Shown one piece after another: positions 48,870 to 58,947 of a DNA stretch of 64,000 bases (positions are counted from its first letter, which is position 1; every line of letters begins with the position of its first letter). The notes below the pieces were generated by a model that searched no databases, was not told the origin of the DNA, and was given only the letters and a program-made list of their open reading frames with translations. A program made the translations under genes and the position numbers. This DNA is from Verrucomicrobiota bacterium (GTDB lineage Bacteria; Verrucomicrobiota; Verrucomicrobiia; Chthoniobacterales; SZAS-18), in NCBI GenBank assembly GCA_018240025.1, contig JAFEGM010000043.1, positions 1 to 64,000 of the forward strand. The letters are read 5' to 3'.

Positions 48870-49259
48870 CGCATTGCCAGGGGCGCAGGCGGCAAGCGCT
48901 GCCTGCGTCCCGTATACAGTCACGGCCGCTTGGCGGGCCTGATGACTCGTGGAAGGACCCGGGCCGAAGCTTCGGCAGGTGTGACCATCCACCTTCCGAG
49001 ACTGTCATCGCAGACTTTGCCTTCCGGCTTTGGGAGACGGAGGGACGTCCTGAGGTCGGGCACTGGCGCACTGGGATCGCGCCAGCGAACTTTTCGTGCA
49101 TGGCCGCACTTGTGCAGATCCCTCGGTGCCGCCGCCCGCCCAGGAGGAGCGCTCGCCTGCCGCCGAAGATTGATGAATTTCTTCCGTCTGTGGGCCTGCC
49201 GGGCGTGCGACTCCGAGTCCGGCGGCGAATTGCGCAAGCGCCTGCTGGCCGACGACTTC

Positions 49260-49311
49260 GCGCTCGTGCTCGTACTCGGCCCCGCCCAGGCGCTCGTGCT
49301 CGTACTCGGCC
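49260..49311. repeat. 22-bp direct repeat in a gene-poor gap
   Basis: The sequence GCGCTCGTGCTCGTACTCGG plus CC occurs at 49260-49281 and 49290-49311, period 30 bp. On the minus strand it contains GAGTACGAGCACGAG, encoding EYEHER-like peptides if translated. It lies in the 652-bp gap 48870-49521, where several frames are open but none has recognisable similarity or a convincing start. I see no gene there; the gap probably holds the promoter of the downstream SRPBCC gene. Confidence 0.7.
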
Positions 49312-49521
49312 GCTGCCCGTGCTGCTGGGCGCAGTTCTCGCCGACGCGCTCGTGGAGCCCAAAGCTCGGCTGCGGCGCCGTTTCGAACACCTTCCCGCCG
49401 ACAGCCTGATCCGCGCCTCAGCCGGTGGCCTGAAGTCCGTGCCGAGGCGCGGGGCAGAACCCCCATGCAAGGCCGACGCCACCTCGGGCGTCGCTCTGCA
49501 TTCAACTGAACTCTTCCCAAC

Positions 49522-50277
49522 ATGGCCCACACTTATCGACCCTTCGCCGAAACCGATGCCCTCGACGATCTTTCGCGCGACCTGCACCGCGAACTCACCT
49601 CCCAGGAGCGCGGGTGGTCACTCGCCACGGGCGGCACGTTGCTCGCGCTCGCACTGTCCCGATCCTTCCGCTGGGCGTTCCTTCCGGCGGCCGTGCTCCT
49701 CTATCGCGGGCTGAGCGGCCGCCGCCTGCCGAAGGTGAGCGCCGAGTCGCCCAAGACCGAGGCGGAGATCCGCAAGGCGCTGGGAGAATCCGGCATCAAG
49801 GTGATGCGCTCGCTGCGGCTCGATTGCCCGCGCGACGTCGTCTACCGGTTCTGGCGCAAGCTCGACAATCTCCCGCGGTTCCTGCCGCATCTGGAGGAAG
49901 TGACCGTCCTCTCCGGCACCCGCTCGCGCTGGACGCTGCGCGGCGTGGCCGGCCTGAAATTCACCTGGGAGGCCGAGATCATCAACGAGCAGGAGAACGT
50001 CCTCATCGCGTGGCAGTCGCTGCCGGGCGGCGAGGTTTCGAATGCCGGCTCCGTGCGCTTCGAGGACGATGGCCGCGGCGGCACGCTAGTCTTCGTCACG
50101 CTCGAATTCGTCCCACCGGCTGGCGCAGCGGGCAATGCCATCGCCTCGCTCCTCGGTCAGGCACCGGCGCAGCAGCTGGAGCGCGACCTCAAGGAACTCG
50201 AGCACACCTTCGGCGAAACCGTCGAGGCGCTCGGCAAGGAGGCTGCACCGGCCGCCCTGGAGGGGAGCCGAGCATGA
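49522..50277 (+). CDS. Membrane-anchored SRPBCC/polyketide-cyclase-like protein (copy 2)
   Basis: A 251-residue protein. Residues about 34-67 are hydrophobic (GWSLATGGTLLALALS, then FLPAAVLLYRGL), then a SRPBCC domain (about 95-240; LRLDCPRDVVYRFWRKLDNLPRFLPHLEEV in pieces, TRSRWTLRG, GGEVSNAGSVRFEDDGRGG). It aligns along its length with the protein at 47306-48085, including the shared SRWTLR and APG/LPGGE segments. Start ATG 49522. Its stop overlaps the next ATG (ATGA), so the DUF4142 gene downstream is co-translated. Confidence 0.85.
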   Translation: MAHTYRPFAETDALDDLSRDLHRELTSQERGWSLATGGTLLALALSRSFRWAFLPAAVLLYRGLSGRRLPKVSAESPKTEAEIRKALGESGIKVMRSLRLDCPRDVVYRFWRKLDNLPRFLPHLEEVTVLSGTRSRWTLRGVAGLKFTWEAEIINEQENVLIAWQSLPGGEVSNAGSVRFEDDGRGGTLVFVTLEFVPPAGAAGNAIASLLGQAPAQQLERDLKELEHTFGETVEALGKEAAPAALEGSRA

Positions 50278-50811
50278 GCACCCGAAAGCTCGGCAGGCGT
50301 CTGGCGCTGCTGTTCGCCTGCGGTGCCCTGACGGCAGCCGCGGCCCGGGCAGACGGATTCCAAGCTGCCCATGCCCGCGTCGTCGGCCGACGCAGAGTTC
50401 CTCGCGCAGATCGCGCCGGCGAGTCTGCGCCAGATCGAGCTCGGGCGCCTGGCGTCCGGCAAGGCGTCGAATGGCGAGGTGCAGGCCTACGGACAGACCA
50501 TGTTCGGCGACCAGCAGCGCCTCTGGACAGAGCTGAAAGCCACCGCCAGCACGAAGGGCCTGGCCTATCCGGATGCGCTGGATGAACCGAGCCGCACTGC
50601 CGTCGAGGAACTCGGGCAGGCCAGCGGCCCGGATTTCGATCAACGCTACCTGCGCCAGATGGTCATGGAGCATCAGCGGATGATCTCGCTGCTCGACCGT
50701 TACGCTGCGCAGGGGAAGGACCGCGGCCTGCAGGCGTGGATCGCACGGGCTCTGCCGACGTTCCGACGGCATCTGGCGATGGCAGAAACGCTGCTGCGCT
50801 CGCGCTCCTGA
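50274..50811 (+). pseudogene. DUF4142 protein split from its signal peptide by a frameshift (copy 2)
   Basis: From ATG 50274 the frame encodes a good signal peptide (STRKLGRRLALLFACGALTA) but soon loses similarity. In the +1 frame, from about 50371, comes a complete DUF4142 domain (ADAEFLAQIAPASLRQIELG, FDQRYLRQMVMEHQRMISLL) to the stop at 50811, closely like the intact protein at 38122-38640. One extra base between about 50340 and 50385 would explain this; the run GCCCATGCCCG is a likely spot. An internal ATG at 50371 could make a cytosolic domain only. Either a pseudogene, a sequencing error or a recoded gene. Confidence 0.75.
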
Positions 50812-50819
50812 GTGCCTTG

Positions 50820-50852
50820 GAAGACGGATCGGCCGAGTGCCGATCCGTCTTC
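50820..50852. terminator. Strong hairpin after the DUF4142 gene
   Basis: A 14-bp perfect inverted repeat (GAAGACGGATCGGC / GCCGATCCGTCTTC) with a 5-nt loop CGAGT begins 9 bp after the stop codon. No T-tract follows, so it is terminator-like or a protective mRNA end. Confidence 0.6.
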
Positions 50853-51145
50853 GCGCGGGGCGAGTTGCCGGCATCGCGGCGCTCGGACTGACTGCGCTCA
50901 TGGCGGGCATCATCGGCCGCGCTGGCTGAGTTTGATCTACGCCGCCAACGAGGCTGAGCGCGCGATACCCAGCGCGGCCTCGAAATCGATGGCAGACGGT
51001 CCAAAGAAAGAGCGGCCGCTCGACCTACCTCATGGTCCGGCGAAGGCTCGCATAACCGGTGGTGTGGCCAGGCCGAGTTCCGTGCGCAAGACCGGGGCCG
51101 CGCCGGCGGCCATCTCGGGCGAAACTTGCGTCGACACGCAATTGC

Positions 51146-51355
51146 AGTCGTGGGCGTGTCGTCGACCCCGATGAAGGAGAAAGCCGGAATGAGGAACAGA
51201 CCGAGTCCGATCACCACGCCCAGCGAGCCGAGCGCCAGCAGCGAGAGCTTCACCGGCTTGGCCTCGAGATTCGGCCGCTCCGGCGTCACTTTGGCCGGTG
51301 GCTCGGAGGTAGCGGCTGGAGCGGAGGAAGGATCGGGGGCGTTGGAAGCAGCCAT
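51146..51355 (-). other. Possible start of a small membrane protein gene
   Basis: From ATG 51355 the frame reads about 35 Pro/Ala-rich residues, a membrane helix (LSLLALGSLGVVIGLGLFLI) and a short polar part. The frame stays open to 50663 but that tail is Arg/Ser-rich and runs antisense through the hairpin and the DUF4142 domain, so only the N-terminal 70 residues look plausible. No family recognised. Otherwise 50853-51419 has no supported gene. Confidence 0.3.
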
Positions 51356-51419
51356 GATGACTGTTGCATCGCGGCCCCCGGCTCCTGCGGTGTCAGGACA
51401 ACTCCTGACTCAGCCGCAG

Positions 51420-51601
51420 TGCAAGTACGACGCCGACTGGCGCTGGCAGCGCGGGCGCGACGACTCGCCATGGTATCCGCGGCTGAGCTTTTTCGGCAGG
51501 ACGCAGCGGGGCGCTGGGATGCGGCCATGCGGGCGCTGCGGAGGCATCTCGCCGGATGGAAGGCGCACGACCCGCCGGCACCGCGGGAGCCCGCGAGCTG
51601 A
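51420..51601 (+). pseudogene. C-terminal remnant of a glycosyltransferase-like protein
   Basis: One frame reads CKYDADWRWQRGRDDSPWYP, the end-motif (WRW.. DSPWYP ... LFRQ) of a group of tetratricopeptide/glycosyltransferase proteins. A one-base shift near 51481-51490 then gives AELFRQDAAGRWDAAMRALRRHLAGW in another frame to the stop at 51601. No upstream part of such a protein is present, so this is a decayed 3' fragment. Confidence 0.6.
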
Positions 51602-51663
51602 GCAACCCCAGCCCGGCTTGGTGCCAGGGCAATCCACTCGCGGGCGGGCGACGAAGCAAGGGT

Positions 51664-53481
51664 ATGAGCCTGCGATCCACCACGGTCGCCAACGGGCACG
51701 GGGCACCCCTCGGTTTGGCGGTGCCCGGCCCGGAAAGCTGGGTACAAGAGCGCTTGCGCACCATCCTGCTGGCGAGCCTGCCCAAGCCGCATTTCGAGCG
51801 CGCCTGCGTGTTGGGGTGCGGCGATGGGGCGTTGACCGCGGCGCTGGCCCGGCGCTGCGATCAGCTCGTCTCCGTGGCGAGTACGGAAGAAGCGCTCCTC
51901 AAGATCGAGCGGCGGGCCGGCGGCCTCGCCAACGTGAAGTTCGAGCGCCGCCAGCTGCCCGACCAGTGGCCCGAGGGCCGGTTCGATCTCATCGTGCTCG
52001 GAGATACCGGCATCGAGTTCGAGGCGACGGAGCGAGCCCGACTCGCGTGGAAGGTCCGGGCGTCGCTGCGGCCCGATGGTTTCGTGGTTGGCTGCACCTG
52101 CTCGGATCGGGGCGGCACCGGCAAGGAGAGCGTGGCGAACGAATTGGGTCGCGTCTTTCCCTGGCCCTGTCGAACGCGCCATGAGGAGAACGGATTCCGA
52201 CTCGAAATCTGGCCGGGGTCGGCGGGCTCTTCGACCTCTCCCGCGCTGACGGCCCCGCCCGTCGCTCGAGACCTTTCGATCCGTGAGCCAGCGGCGGAGC
52301 GCGCGGTCGAGGCAGCGGCCGCGGAAATCGCCTCTCCTCCGCCGCCGGAGCCGGCCTTGAGCGCGGGCTGGGCGTCCGTCCTGCGCGAGCAATTCCGCCC
52401 TCCGGCGCGCGGGTTGTCGATCAGCGTGGTCATTCCCGCCCGCGACGAGGAGCTCGAGATCGTGGCCTGCCTGCAGGGTCTCGCGCATCAGACCGAGATC
52501 AGTTCCGATGCCTTCGAGGTGCTCCTCCTGGCGCACAACTGCCGCGATCGCACGGCCGAGATGGCCCGTCAGTTTGCGCGTCAACACCGCGGCCTCGATC
52601 TGCAAGTGGCCGAACTCGCGCTGCCGACGGAGCATGCGCACGTGGGCTCCGCCCGCCGGCTCCTGCTCAATCTCGCGGCCGAGCGCCTCGCCCTGCTCGG
52701 CCAGCGTCGGCGCGGCGGCGTGCTGGCTACGACCGACGCCGACACGGTGGTGGACCCCGCGTGGCTGCGGCAAACCCTGCAGGTGCTGCGCCAGCCCGGC
52801 GTGGCCGCAGTTGGCGGCTACATCACCCCGCGGCCCGAGAGTCTGCGCCGCTGGCCGTTGGCCCTGCAGCAGCGGCGGCGCGCCGATCTGAGGTATCGGC
52901 TGCTCGCGACGCAACTGGCGGAGCGAATCGATCCCACGCCGGGCGACCCCTGGCCCCGCCACTTCTTCCACCGCGGAGCGAGTCTGGCCGTCCGGCAGTC
53001 GGCGTACCAATTCGTGGGCGGAATGCCGGCGCTGGCCGACGGCGGGGATCGCGAGTTCGTCCGCGGCCTGCTCCGCCGCGATCTCGTCGTCCGCCACGAA
53101 TTCAGCGTCCGAGTTCGTACCTCGGCTCGCGGCGAGGGCCGCGTCGAGCACGGTCGCGCCGCCTCCTGGCAGCGCTGGGCCCGCGAACTCGCGGAAGGAG
53201 CCGCCGAGTCCCGCGTGGAGAGTGCGTCCTCGATCCGGGAGCGCGCCTTGCTGCTCGCCGAGATCCGCGACCTCCATCGCCGGGGCGTCGCACCCGGGCA
53301 TTGGCTCTGGCAGGAGACCGCCGAGCGGTTCGGCTGCGACATCCCAGAGCCTCTTCTGCGCGCTCCGCGTCAGCTCCGTTCCTTCGGCGAGCTGCGGGAA
53401 CTCTGGGGCGCGCAGCTGCCTGTGACGCTGCTGCCGCAATCCCAGGCGATCGAACAGCTGCGCCGCCTACTGGCGGAGTGA
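51664..53481 (+). CDS. Fused SAM methyltransferase and family 2 glycosyltransferase
   Basis: A 605-residue protein with two domains. Residues about 20-185 form a NodS-like class I methyltransferase (SAM motif VLGCGDGALTAALARR, acidic FDLIVLGDTG). After a Pro/Ala linker, residues about 255-600 form a GT2 fold: LSISVVIPARDEELEIVACLQGL in pieces, the DADTVVDPAWL metal motif, GGYITPRPES, and GGDREFVRGLLRR. NodS-type methyltransferases and GT2 enzymes are commonly encoded side by side; here they are one chain. Start at ATG 51664 after GCAAGGG. Product unknown; a methylated cell-surface or small-molecule glycan is an inference. Confidence 0.88.
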   Translation: MSLRSTTVANGHGAPLGLAVPGPESWVQERLRTILLASLPKPHFERACVLGCGDGALTAALARRCDQLVSVASTEEALLKIERRAGGLANVKFERRQLPDQWPEGRFDLIVLGDTGIEFEATERARLAWKVRASLRPDGFVVGCTCSDRGGTGKESVANELGRVFPWPCRTRHEENGFRLEIWPGSAGSSTSPALTAPPVARDLSIREPAAERAVEAAAAEIASPPPPEPALSAGWASVLREQFRPPARGLSISVVIPARDEELEIVACLQGLAHQTEISSDAFEVLLLAHNCRDRTAEMARQFARQHRGLDLQVAELALPTEHAHVGSARRLLLNLAAERLALLGQRRRGGVLATTDADTVVDPAWLRQTLQVLRQPGVAAVGGYITPRPESLRRWPLALQQRRRADLRYRLLATQLAERIDPTPGDPWPRHFFHRGASLAVRQSAYQFVGGMPALADGGDREFVRGLLRRDLVVRHEFSVRVRTSARGEGRVEHGRAASWQRWARELAEGAAESRVESASSIRERALLLAEIRDLHRRGVAPGHWLWQETAERFGCDIPEPLLRAPRQLRSFGELRELWGAQLPVTLLPQSQAIEQLRRLLAE

Positions 53482-53524
53482 GGCGCGGCGAGCGAAGCCA
53501 ATCCCGATCGCCGCGCCGCCGAGG

Positions 53525-54589
53525 TCAAGGCTGGCCGCCTCCGCCCGAGGCTCCATGGACCTGCCCGGTGGCGAAGCTCGCTTCCTGCGAGGCCAGCAGC
53601 ACGAAGAGCGGCGCCAGCTCGGCGGGTTGCCCGGCGCGCTTCAGCGACGTCTTCTGGCCGAATTCCGGCAGCTCGTCCTGCGGCTGACCACCGCTGACCT
53701 GCAGCGGCGTCCAAACGGGCCCGGGAGCGACCGCATTGACCCGGATGCCCCGCGCGCCCAGCTGCTGCGAGAGGGACTTGGTGAAGCTCACGATGGCGGC
53801 CTTGGTGGCGGCGTAGTCGAGCAGGTGAGGGGAGGGATCGTAGGCCTGTTCCGAGGCCGTGTTGATGATGCTGGCCCCCGGCTGCAGATGCGGCAGCGCC
53901 GCCTTGGTCAGCCAAAAGATGGCGTAGAAGTTGGTCTTCCACGTCGCATCGAAGGCTTCGGACGTGAGGTCGAGGATCGACTCGACCGCCTGCTGGCGGG
54001 CAGCGTTGTTGACCAGAATGTCGAGGCCGCCCAGTTCCCGCACGGCGTCGCCAACCAGCTTGCGGCAGAAGTCCTCCTCGCGCAGATCGCCGGGCAGCAG
54101 CACCAGTTTGCCGCCTTCGCCGCGAAGCAGGTCGACCAGCTCCTTCGCATCGGGCTCCTCGGCCGGGAGGTAGTTGATGGCCACATCGGCGCCTTCCCGC
54201 ACGAAGGCGATCGCCGTGGCTCGGCCGATGCCGGAATCGCCTCCGGTGATCAGCGCCTTGCGGCCGCGCAGACGGCCGCTGCCCTGATAGGACTTTTCGC
54301 CGTGATCGGGCAGCGGCGACATCTTCCCCGCCAGGCCCGGCCACGGCTGCGACTGCTTTTTGAACGGCCCCCGGAAGTACTGCTCGGCCGGGTTCTGTTT
54401 GACCGACTGCGTCGGACCCAGGCCGGCGGGGCGAGCGCCGCCGTCGCCCGATTCGGCCCCTTCCGCGAGGAGCGGAGCCGCCAGGGCTGCGCCCACGCCG
54501 CTGGCGAGCGCACCCATGAAGTTGCGGCGCGACTGGGAATCCGGGCGCGGCGCAGCGGGGTCGAGTTGTTGGAGAAGATGCAGATTCAT
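53525..54589 (-). CDS. SDR oxidoreductase with twin-arginine signal and extended N-terminus
   Basis: A 354-residue SDR of the YhdF/general-stress-protein-39 group. The core shows [22 protein letters not shown], the Ser at [15 protein letters not shown] and the YxxxK in [14 protein letters not shown], with [15 protein letters not shown] near the end. Unlike typical cytosolic SDRs it opens with a Tat-like signal [14 protein letters not shown] (about residues 20-45), so it may be periplasmic. Start at ATG 54589. It follows the next SDR by 20 bp in the same operon. The C-terminal [11 protein letters not shown] matches the family. Confidence 0.9.
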   Translation of the reverse strand: MNLHLLQQLDPAAPRPDSQSRRNFMGALASGVGAALAAPLLAEGAESGDGGARPAGLGPTQSVKQNPAEQYFRGPFKKQSQPWPGLAGKMSPLPDHGEKSYQGSGRLRGRKALITGGDSGIGRATAIAFVREGADVAINYLPAEEPDAKELVDLLRGEGGKLVLLPGDLREEDFCRKLVGDAVRELGGLDILVNNAARQQAVESILDLTSEAFDATWKTNFYAIFWLTKAALPHLQPGASIINTASEQAYDPSPHLLDYAATKAAIVSFTKSLSQQLGARGIRVNAVAPGPVWTPLQVSGGQPQDELPEFGQKTSLKRAGQPAELAPLFVLLASQEASFATGQVHGASGGGGQP

Positions 54590-54609
54590 GACGTCGAGGA
54601 ACTCTGGGG

Positions 54610-55398
54610 TCAGCGGCGAGCCGAGCCCGGCTCCGCCATCTTGCGATGCTGCTCGGCCAGCACTTCCGCGGGCGTGATGTTGGCGATGGCGCTCTGCACC
54701 TTGTTCTTCCAGCCGCTGACGATGTCGCCCTCGCCATCCATCATCGCCTGGAAACCGACCTCGGCGACCATCGAGGGATCGTCCTTTTTCGACGTGCCGA
54801 CCTTCGTATCGAGCATCCCGGCCCGCGCGAAGAAATCCGTGTCGGTGGCGCCCGGCATCAGGCAGGTGACGGTCACGCCGCTGCCTTTGAGTTCGGCCCG
54901 CAGCGCGAAGCTGAACGAGTCGATAAAGGCCTTGGTGCCGTTGTAGACCGCCTGATACGTCCCCGGCATGAAGCCGGCGATGGAGCCGGTGATGAGAATG
55001 CGCCCCTGGCCCTCCGTGCGCATCCCGCGGCCGATGCGGTGAATGAGGTAGATGGTGCCGGTGATGTTCGTGTCCACGACGTGCCGGATGGCGGCGAAGT
55101 CCTGATCGAGGAAGGCGTGGCCCAGGCCGTGGCCGGCATTCGCCAGCAGCGCGGCGACGGGACGCCCGGCGATCTGCGCGAGCAGACGGTCGACGCCGTC
55201 GATCGTGGCCAGATCGGCTTCCATCGCCTCGACTTGGCCGCCTTCGGCCTCGAGCTCGATGGCCGCCTGCTGGATCGAGGGATCGTCGGCGGCAATGATG
55301 AGATCGAAGCCATGCCGCACGCATTGCCGCGCGAGGTGATAGCCGATGCCGGAGGAAGCGCCGGTGACGACGGCGAGGGGTCGGGAATTCGTTTTCAT
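54610..55398 (-). CDS. Short-chain dehydrogenase/reductase
   Basis: A 262-residue classical [17 protein letters not shown] (residues 12-25), [21 protein letters not shown] with the catalytic Ser, and [11 protein letters not shown] with Tyr and Lys. Layout resembles DltE/YqjQ-type reductases of unknown substrate. Start at ATG 55398 ([13 protein letters not shown]). It is upstream of the Tat-type SDR and divergent from the zinc alcohol dehydrogenase across 162 bp. Confidence 0.92.
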   Translation of the reverse strand: MKTNSRPLAVVTGASSGIGYHLARQCVRHGFDLIIAADDPSIQQAAIELEAEGGQVEAMEADLATIDGVDRLLAQIAGRPVAALLANAGHGLGHAFLDQDFAAIRHVVDTNITGTIYLIHRIGRGMRTEGQGRILITGSIAGFMPGTYQAVYNGTKAFIDSFSFALRAELKGSGVTVTCLMPGATDTDFFARAGMLDTKVGTSKKDDPSMVAEVGFQAMMDGEGDIVSGWKNKVQSAIANITPAEVLAEQHRKMAEPGSARR

Positions 55399-55560
55399 AG
55401 AGTTATGCGCTGCGGGTTCGTGCGCCCGGCACGCACTCGGCTTCATGGCCTTCCATGACCTCCGGATCAGGCGGTAGGGGCGAGGCAGGCATGCCTCTGC
55501 TGAAGGCCCGCTCAGGCCACCTCCCGACCGCGCCGCGGGTTCGGCCCGCGAAGAGCCAGC

Positions 55561-56718
<1,158 letters not shown>

Positions 56719-56721
56719 GTG

Positions 56722-57795
56722 TCAGCGCTCGGCGGAGTGCGCGATGGCCACCACCAGCGCGCAGAACCGCTCAGGTTCCCCGAGGAAGGGCCAGTGCGTC
56801 GAGGCCCGAATGCGGTGGAGCTGCTTCCCTTGCGGGGCTTCGAGCTGCGCCAGCCAGCCTTCGGCGAGGTGCAGCGGCGCGACCCGGTCGTGCTCGCCGC
56901 AGAGGAGATGCACGGGCATCGGCAGCCGCGACACGGAGTCGGCGAGATCGAGGTCATAGTAGAGCTCGGGGCCCAGCACCGCCGTCGAGCGCCAGAACCC
57001 GCGTCCGAGGGCCACGAGGTCCAGCCAGCCGTACTCCGGCGAAGACCAGGCGAGCCGCACGAAGCGCCACGGTGACGGGCCAGACAGGCTGGGCGGATGC
57101 AGTCGCGCGAACCAGCGGTCGATCACCCGGCATTCGTCCATGTCGAGATGCGGCGGCGGCCCCACGCGCTCCAATTCCCGCTCCGCCTCGGCCAGGCCGC
57201 GCGCGCGGGCGGTCGCGAGGCTGCGGGCATAGCGATCCTGCTCGCCAGCCCGATAGGACACCATCTGTCCGACGCCGATGTAGCAGCGGACCAGGCGGGG
57301 CGCGCGGGCCGCGAGTTCGGCCCCGACGAGAGAACCCCACGAATGCGCGACCAGCACGCAGTCGGACTTGCCGAGGCGGGGCAGCAGCACACGCAGCAGT
57401 TCTTCTGCGTCCTCGACGTAGCGGGGCAGCGTGAGCTCGGCGTCGGGAGCCTCGCGGAAGGTCCGGCCGGCGCCGCGCTGATCCCACTGGATCACGATGA
57501 ACTCGCGTTCCAAGTCGGCAGTGGCCGCGGCGAAGGGCAGCTGCGGAAAGCCCGGTCCGCCATGCAGCCAGAGCAGGGCCGGCTTGGTCCGATCCCGACC
57601 CCGCAGGCGAACCCATTGGGGCACACCGCCGAGGACGATGCGCTCGTCGAGGTCGACGCCGCGGGCGAGCTCAGCGTGCAGGCGTTCGGAGGCGCGCGAC
57701 TGCACCCAGACCCGCGTGATCGCCCCGGCCGTTCCCAGCGCCAGCGCAACCGCCAGCGCCCGGCCAAGCCAGCGCCTGAGGCTGCGGGAGTTCAT
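56722..57795 (-). CDS. Alpha/beta hydrolase, prolyl aminopeptidase-like, membrane-anchored
   Basis: A 357-residue hydrolase with an N-terminal membrane anchor or signal (residues 8-28). The oxyanion motif HGGPG, the QWDQRGAGRT stretch, the nucleophile in VAHSWGSLVG, a likely acid in GEHDRVAP and the His in STHWPF complete a catalytic triad. The HGGPG and DQRGAG pair is typical of proline iminopeptidases and related esterases. Substrate not determined. Start ATG 57795. Confidence 0.88.
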   Translation of the reverse strand: MNSRSLRRWLGRALAVALALGTAGAITRVWVQSRASERLHAELARGVDLDERIVLGGVPQWVRLRGRDRTKPALLWLHGGPGFPQLPFAAATADLEREFIVIQWDQRGAGRTFREAPDAELTLPRYVEDAEELLRVLLPRLGKSDCVLVAHSWGSLVGAELAARAPRLVRCYIGVGQMVSYRAGEQDRYARSLATARARGLAEAERELERVGPPPHLDMDECRVIDRWFARLHPPSLSGPSPWRFVRLAWSSPEYGWLDLVALGRGFWRSTAVLGPELYYDLDLADSVSRLPMPVHLLCGEHDRVAPLHLAEGWLAQLEAPQGKQLHRIRASTHWPFLGEPERFCALVVAIAHSAER

Positions 57796-57873
57796 CGGCG
57801 AGGAAAGGTAGCGCGGTGCTTGGAGCTGCGGGAGGAGATCCGAAAGCGCACGCCTTCTGTGTCGGGATCCGGA

Positions 57874-58431
57874 TCAATCCTGCGCCTCGCGCCGCCCGGT
57901 GCGCAGGGCCGGCGTGGCGCGTTGGTGATCGGTGACGAGCAGGCGGTGCAATCCCGCCAAAGCCAGGCCCCAGACGAAGTGGGCCGCGAGCATGAGCAAA
58001 CTGCGCCGCAGAGGGTGCCGCAGGCCGTTCCGCAGCACGCCAGCCGCCGGCAACAATCCGAGATAGCTCAGCGACCAGACCAGCGCGCCCAGGCCCACGC
58101 CGGCCTGCGTGACCGACCCTCGGTGCTTCGCAAAGACCCCGTAGAGCGCGCCGGCCAGGCCGCCGTAGGCGAAGTGCGCTCCCAACGTCAGCAGCGGAAG
58201 GCGTTCGTCCCGCTCGTCGAGGGCCGGCTCGAGCGTTCGGGCGGTGATTTCCTGCGGCGGCAGCGGATACTGCTGCGCGGGCGGCAGGACCCGGTGACCG
58301 AGGATCATCGCTGCCGTCATCGGCCCCGTCGCGGCCACGCCGCAGACCAAGCCCGCCATGACGGAATAGGGCAGGCCATCGGAGCGGGCAGGGGCGGACC
58401 GCGGCGTGGTGGGAAGGGAATTGTCAGGCAT
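57874..58431 (-). CDS. Membrane protein of unknown function, DUF1440/DUF6789-like
   Basis: A 185-residue inner-membrane protein with four hydrophobic segments (about residues 24-46, 85-105, 112-130 and 142-165) separated by short loops; the first segment has GLVCGVAATGPMTAAM. It resembles small YagU-like membrane proteins but the match is loose. Its start overlaps the stop of the receiver-like gene by 8 bp, so the two are coupled. Confidence 0.7.
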   Translation of the reverse strand: MPDNSLPTTPRSAPARSDGLPYSVMAGLVCGVAATGPMTAAMILGHRVLPPAQQYPLPPQEITARTLEPALDERDERLPLLTLGAHFAYGGLAGALYGVFAKHRGSVTQAGVGLGALVWSLSYLGLLPAAGVLRNGLRHPLRRSLLMLAAHFVWGLALAGLHRLLVTDHQRATPALRTGRREAQD

Positions 58432-58849
58432 GGATCGTTCGGAGGGATTTCGGCACCGGCAGCAATCGCTCCAGCTCCGGACAGAGCAGGCAAAGCGCGC
58501 GGTAGGCCTGCGCATGTCGGACTCTGCGCGGCCCGGGCAAAACGATGGTGCGATCGTCCGCCCAGTCCTTCTCCCCGCATTCCACCTCGCCCAGGACGAG
58601 CTTGGGATGCCGTGGAAAGCACTGCTCCAGCGTCTCGACGATGCCCTCCATGCCCAAGCCTTCCACGCCCGCATCGAAGACGATCAGGTCGAACGCCCGC
58701 TCCCGCGCCCGGCTCCGCGTCGAAGCCGTGGTGGTGGCGGGCAGTCGGCGAATGCGCGGCGACCACATCCAGTCCCGCACCAGCCTCCGGACGTGCGCGT
58801 GGTCGGAGACGATGAGCACCACAAAATCGCTGGAGTTCGAAGCTTCCAT
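58424..58849 (-). CDS. Divergent receiver-like protein
   Basis: A 141-residue protein shaped like a response-regulator receiver: it begins FVVLIVSDHAHVRRLVRDW, where the usual DD pair is SDH, and has FDLIVFDAGVEG at the phosphorylation site with an Asp but no Pro following. The C-terminus (HAQAYRALCLLCPELERLL) fits the last helix. There is no output domain, so it may be a phosphorylation-independent or degraded regulator. Start ATG 58849. Confidence 0.65.
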   Translation of the reverse strand: MEASNSSDFVVLIVSDHAHVRRLVRDWMWSPRIRRLPATTTASTRSRARERAFDLIVFDAGVEGLGMEGIVETLEQCFPRHPKLVLGEVECGEKDWADDRTIVLPGPRRVRHAQAYRALCLLCPELERLLPVPKSLRTIHA

Positions 58850-58947
58850 GCCGAGCGTTCGGCGAGCGGCCCGGGTCTGGCCTGAGGGTATTCCCTGATC
58901 AGGGGAGGGGGTGTGGACCCGTCCGCCCGCATCCCCTGCCGCGATGC

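Noticed and set aside
48930..49409. Open frame in the gap before the second SRPBCC gene
   Set aside because: Translation is low complexity around the direct repeat, with no similarity or ribosome-binding site.
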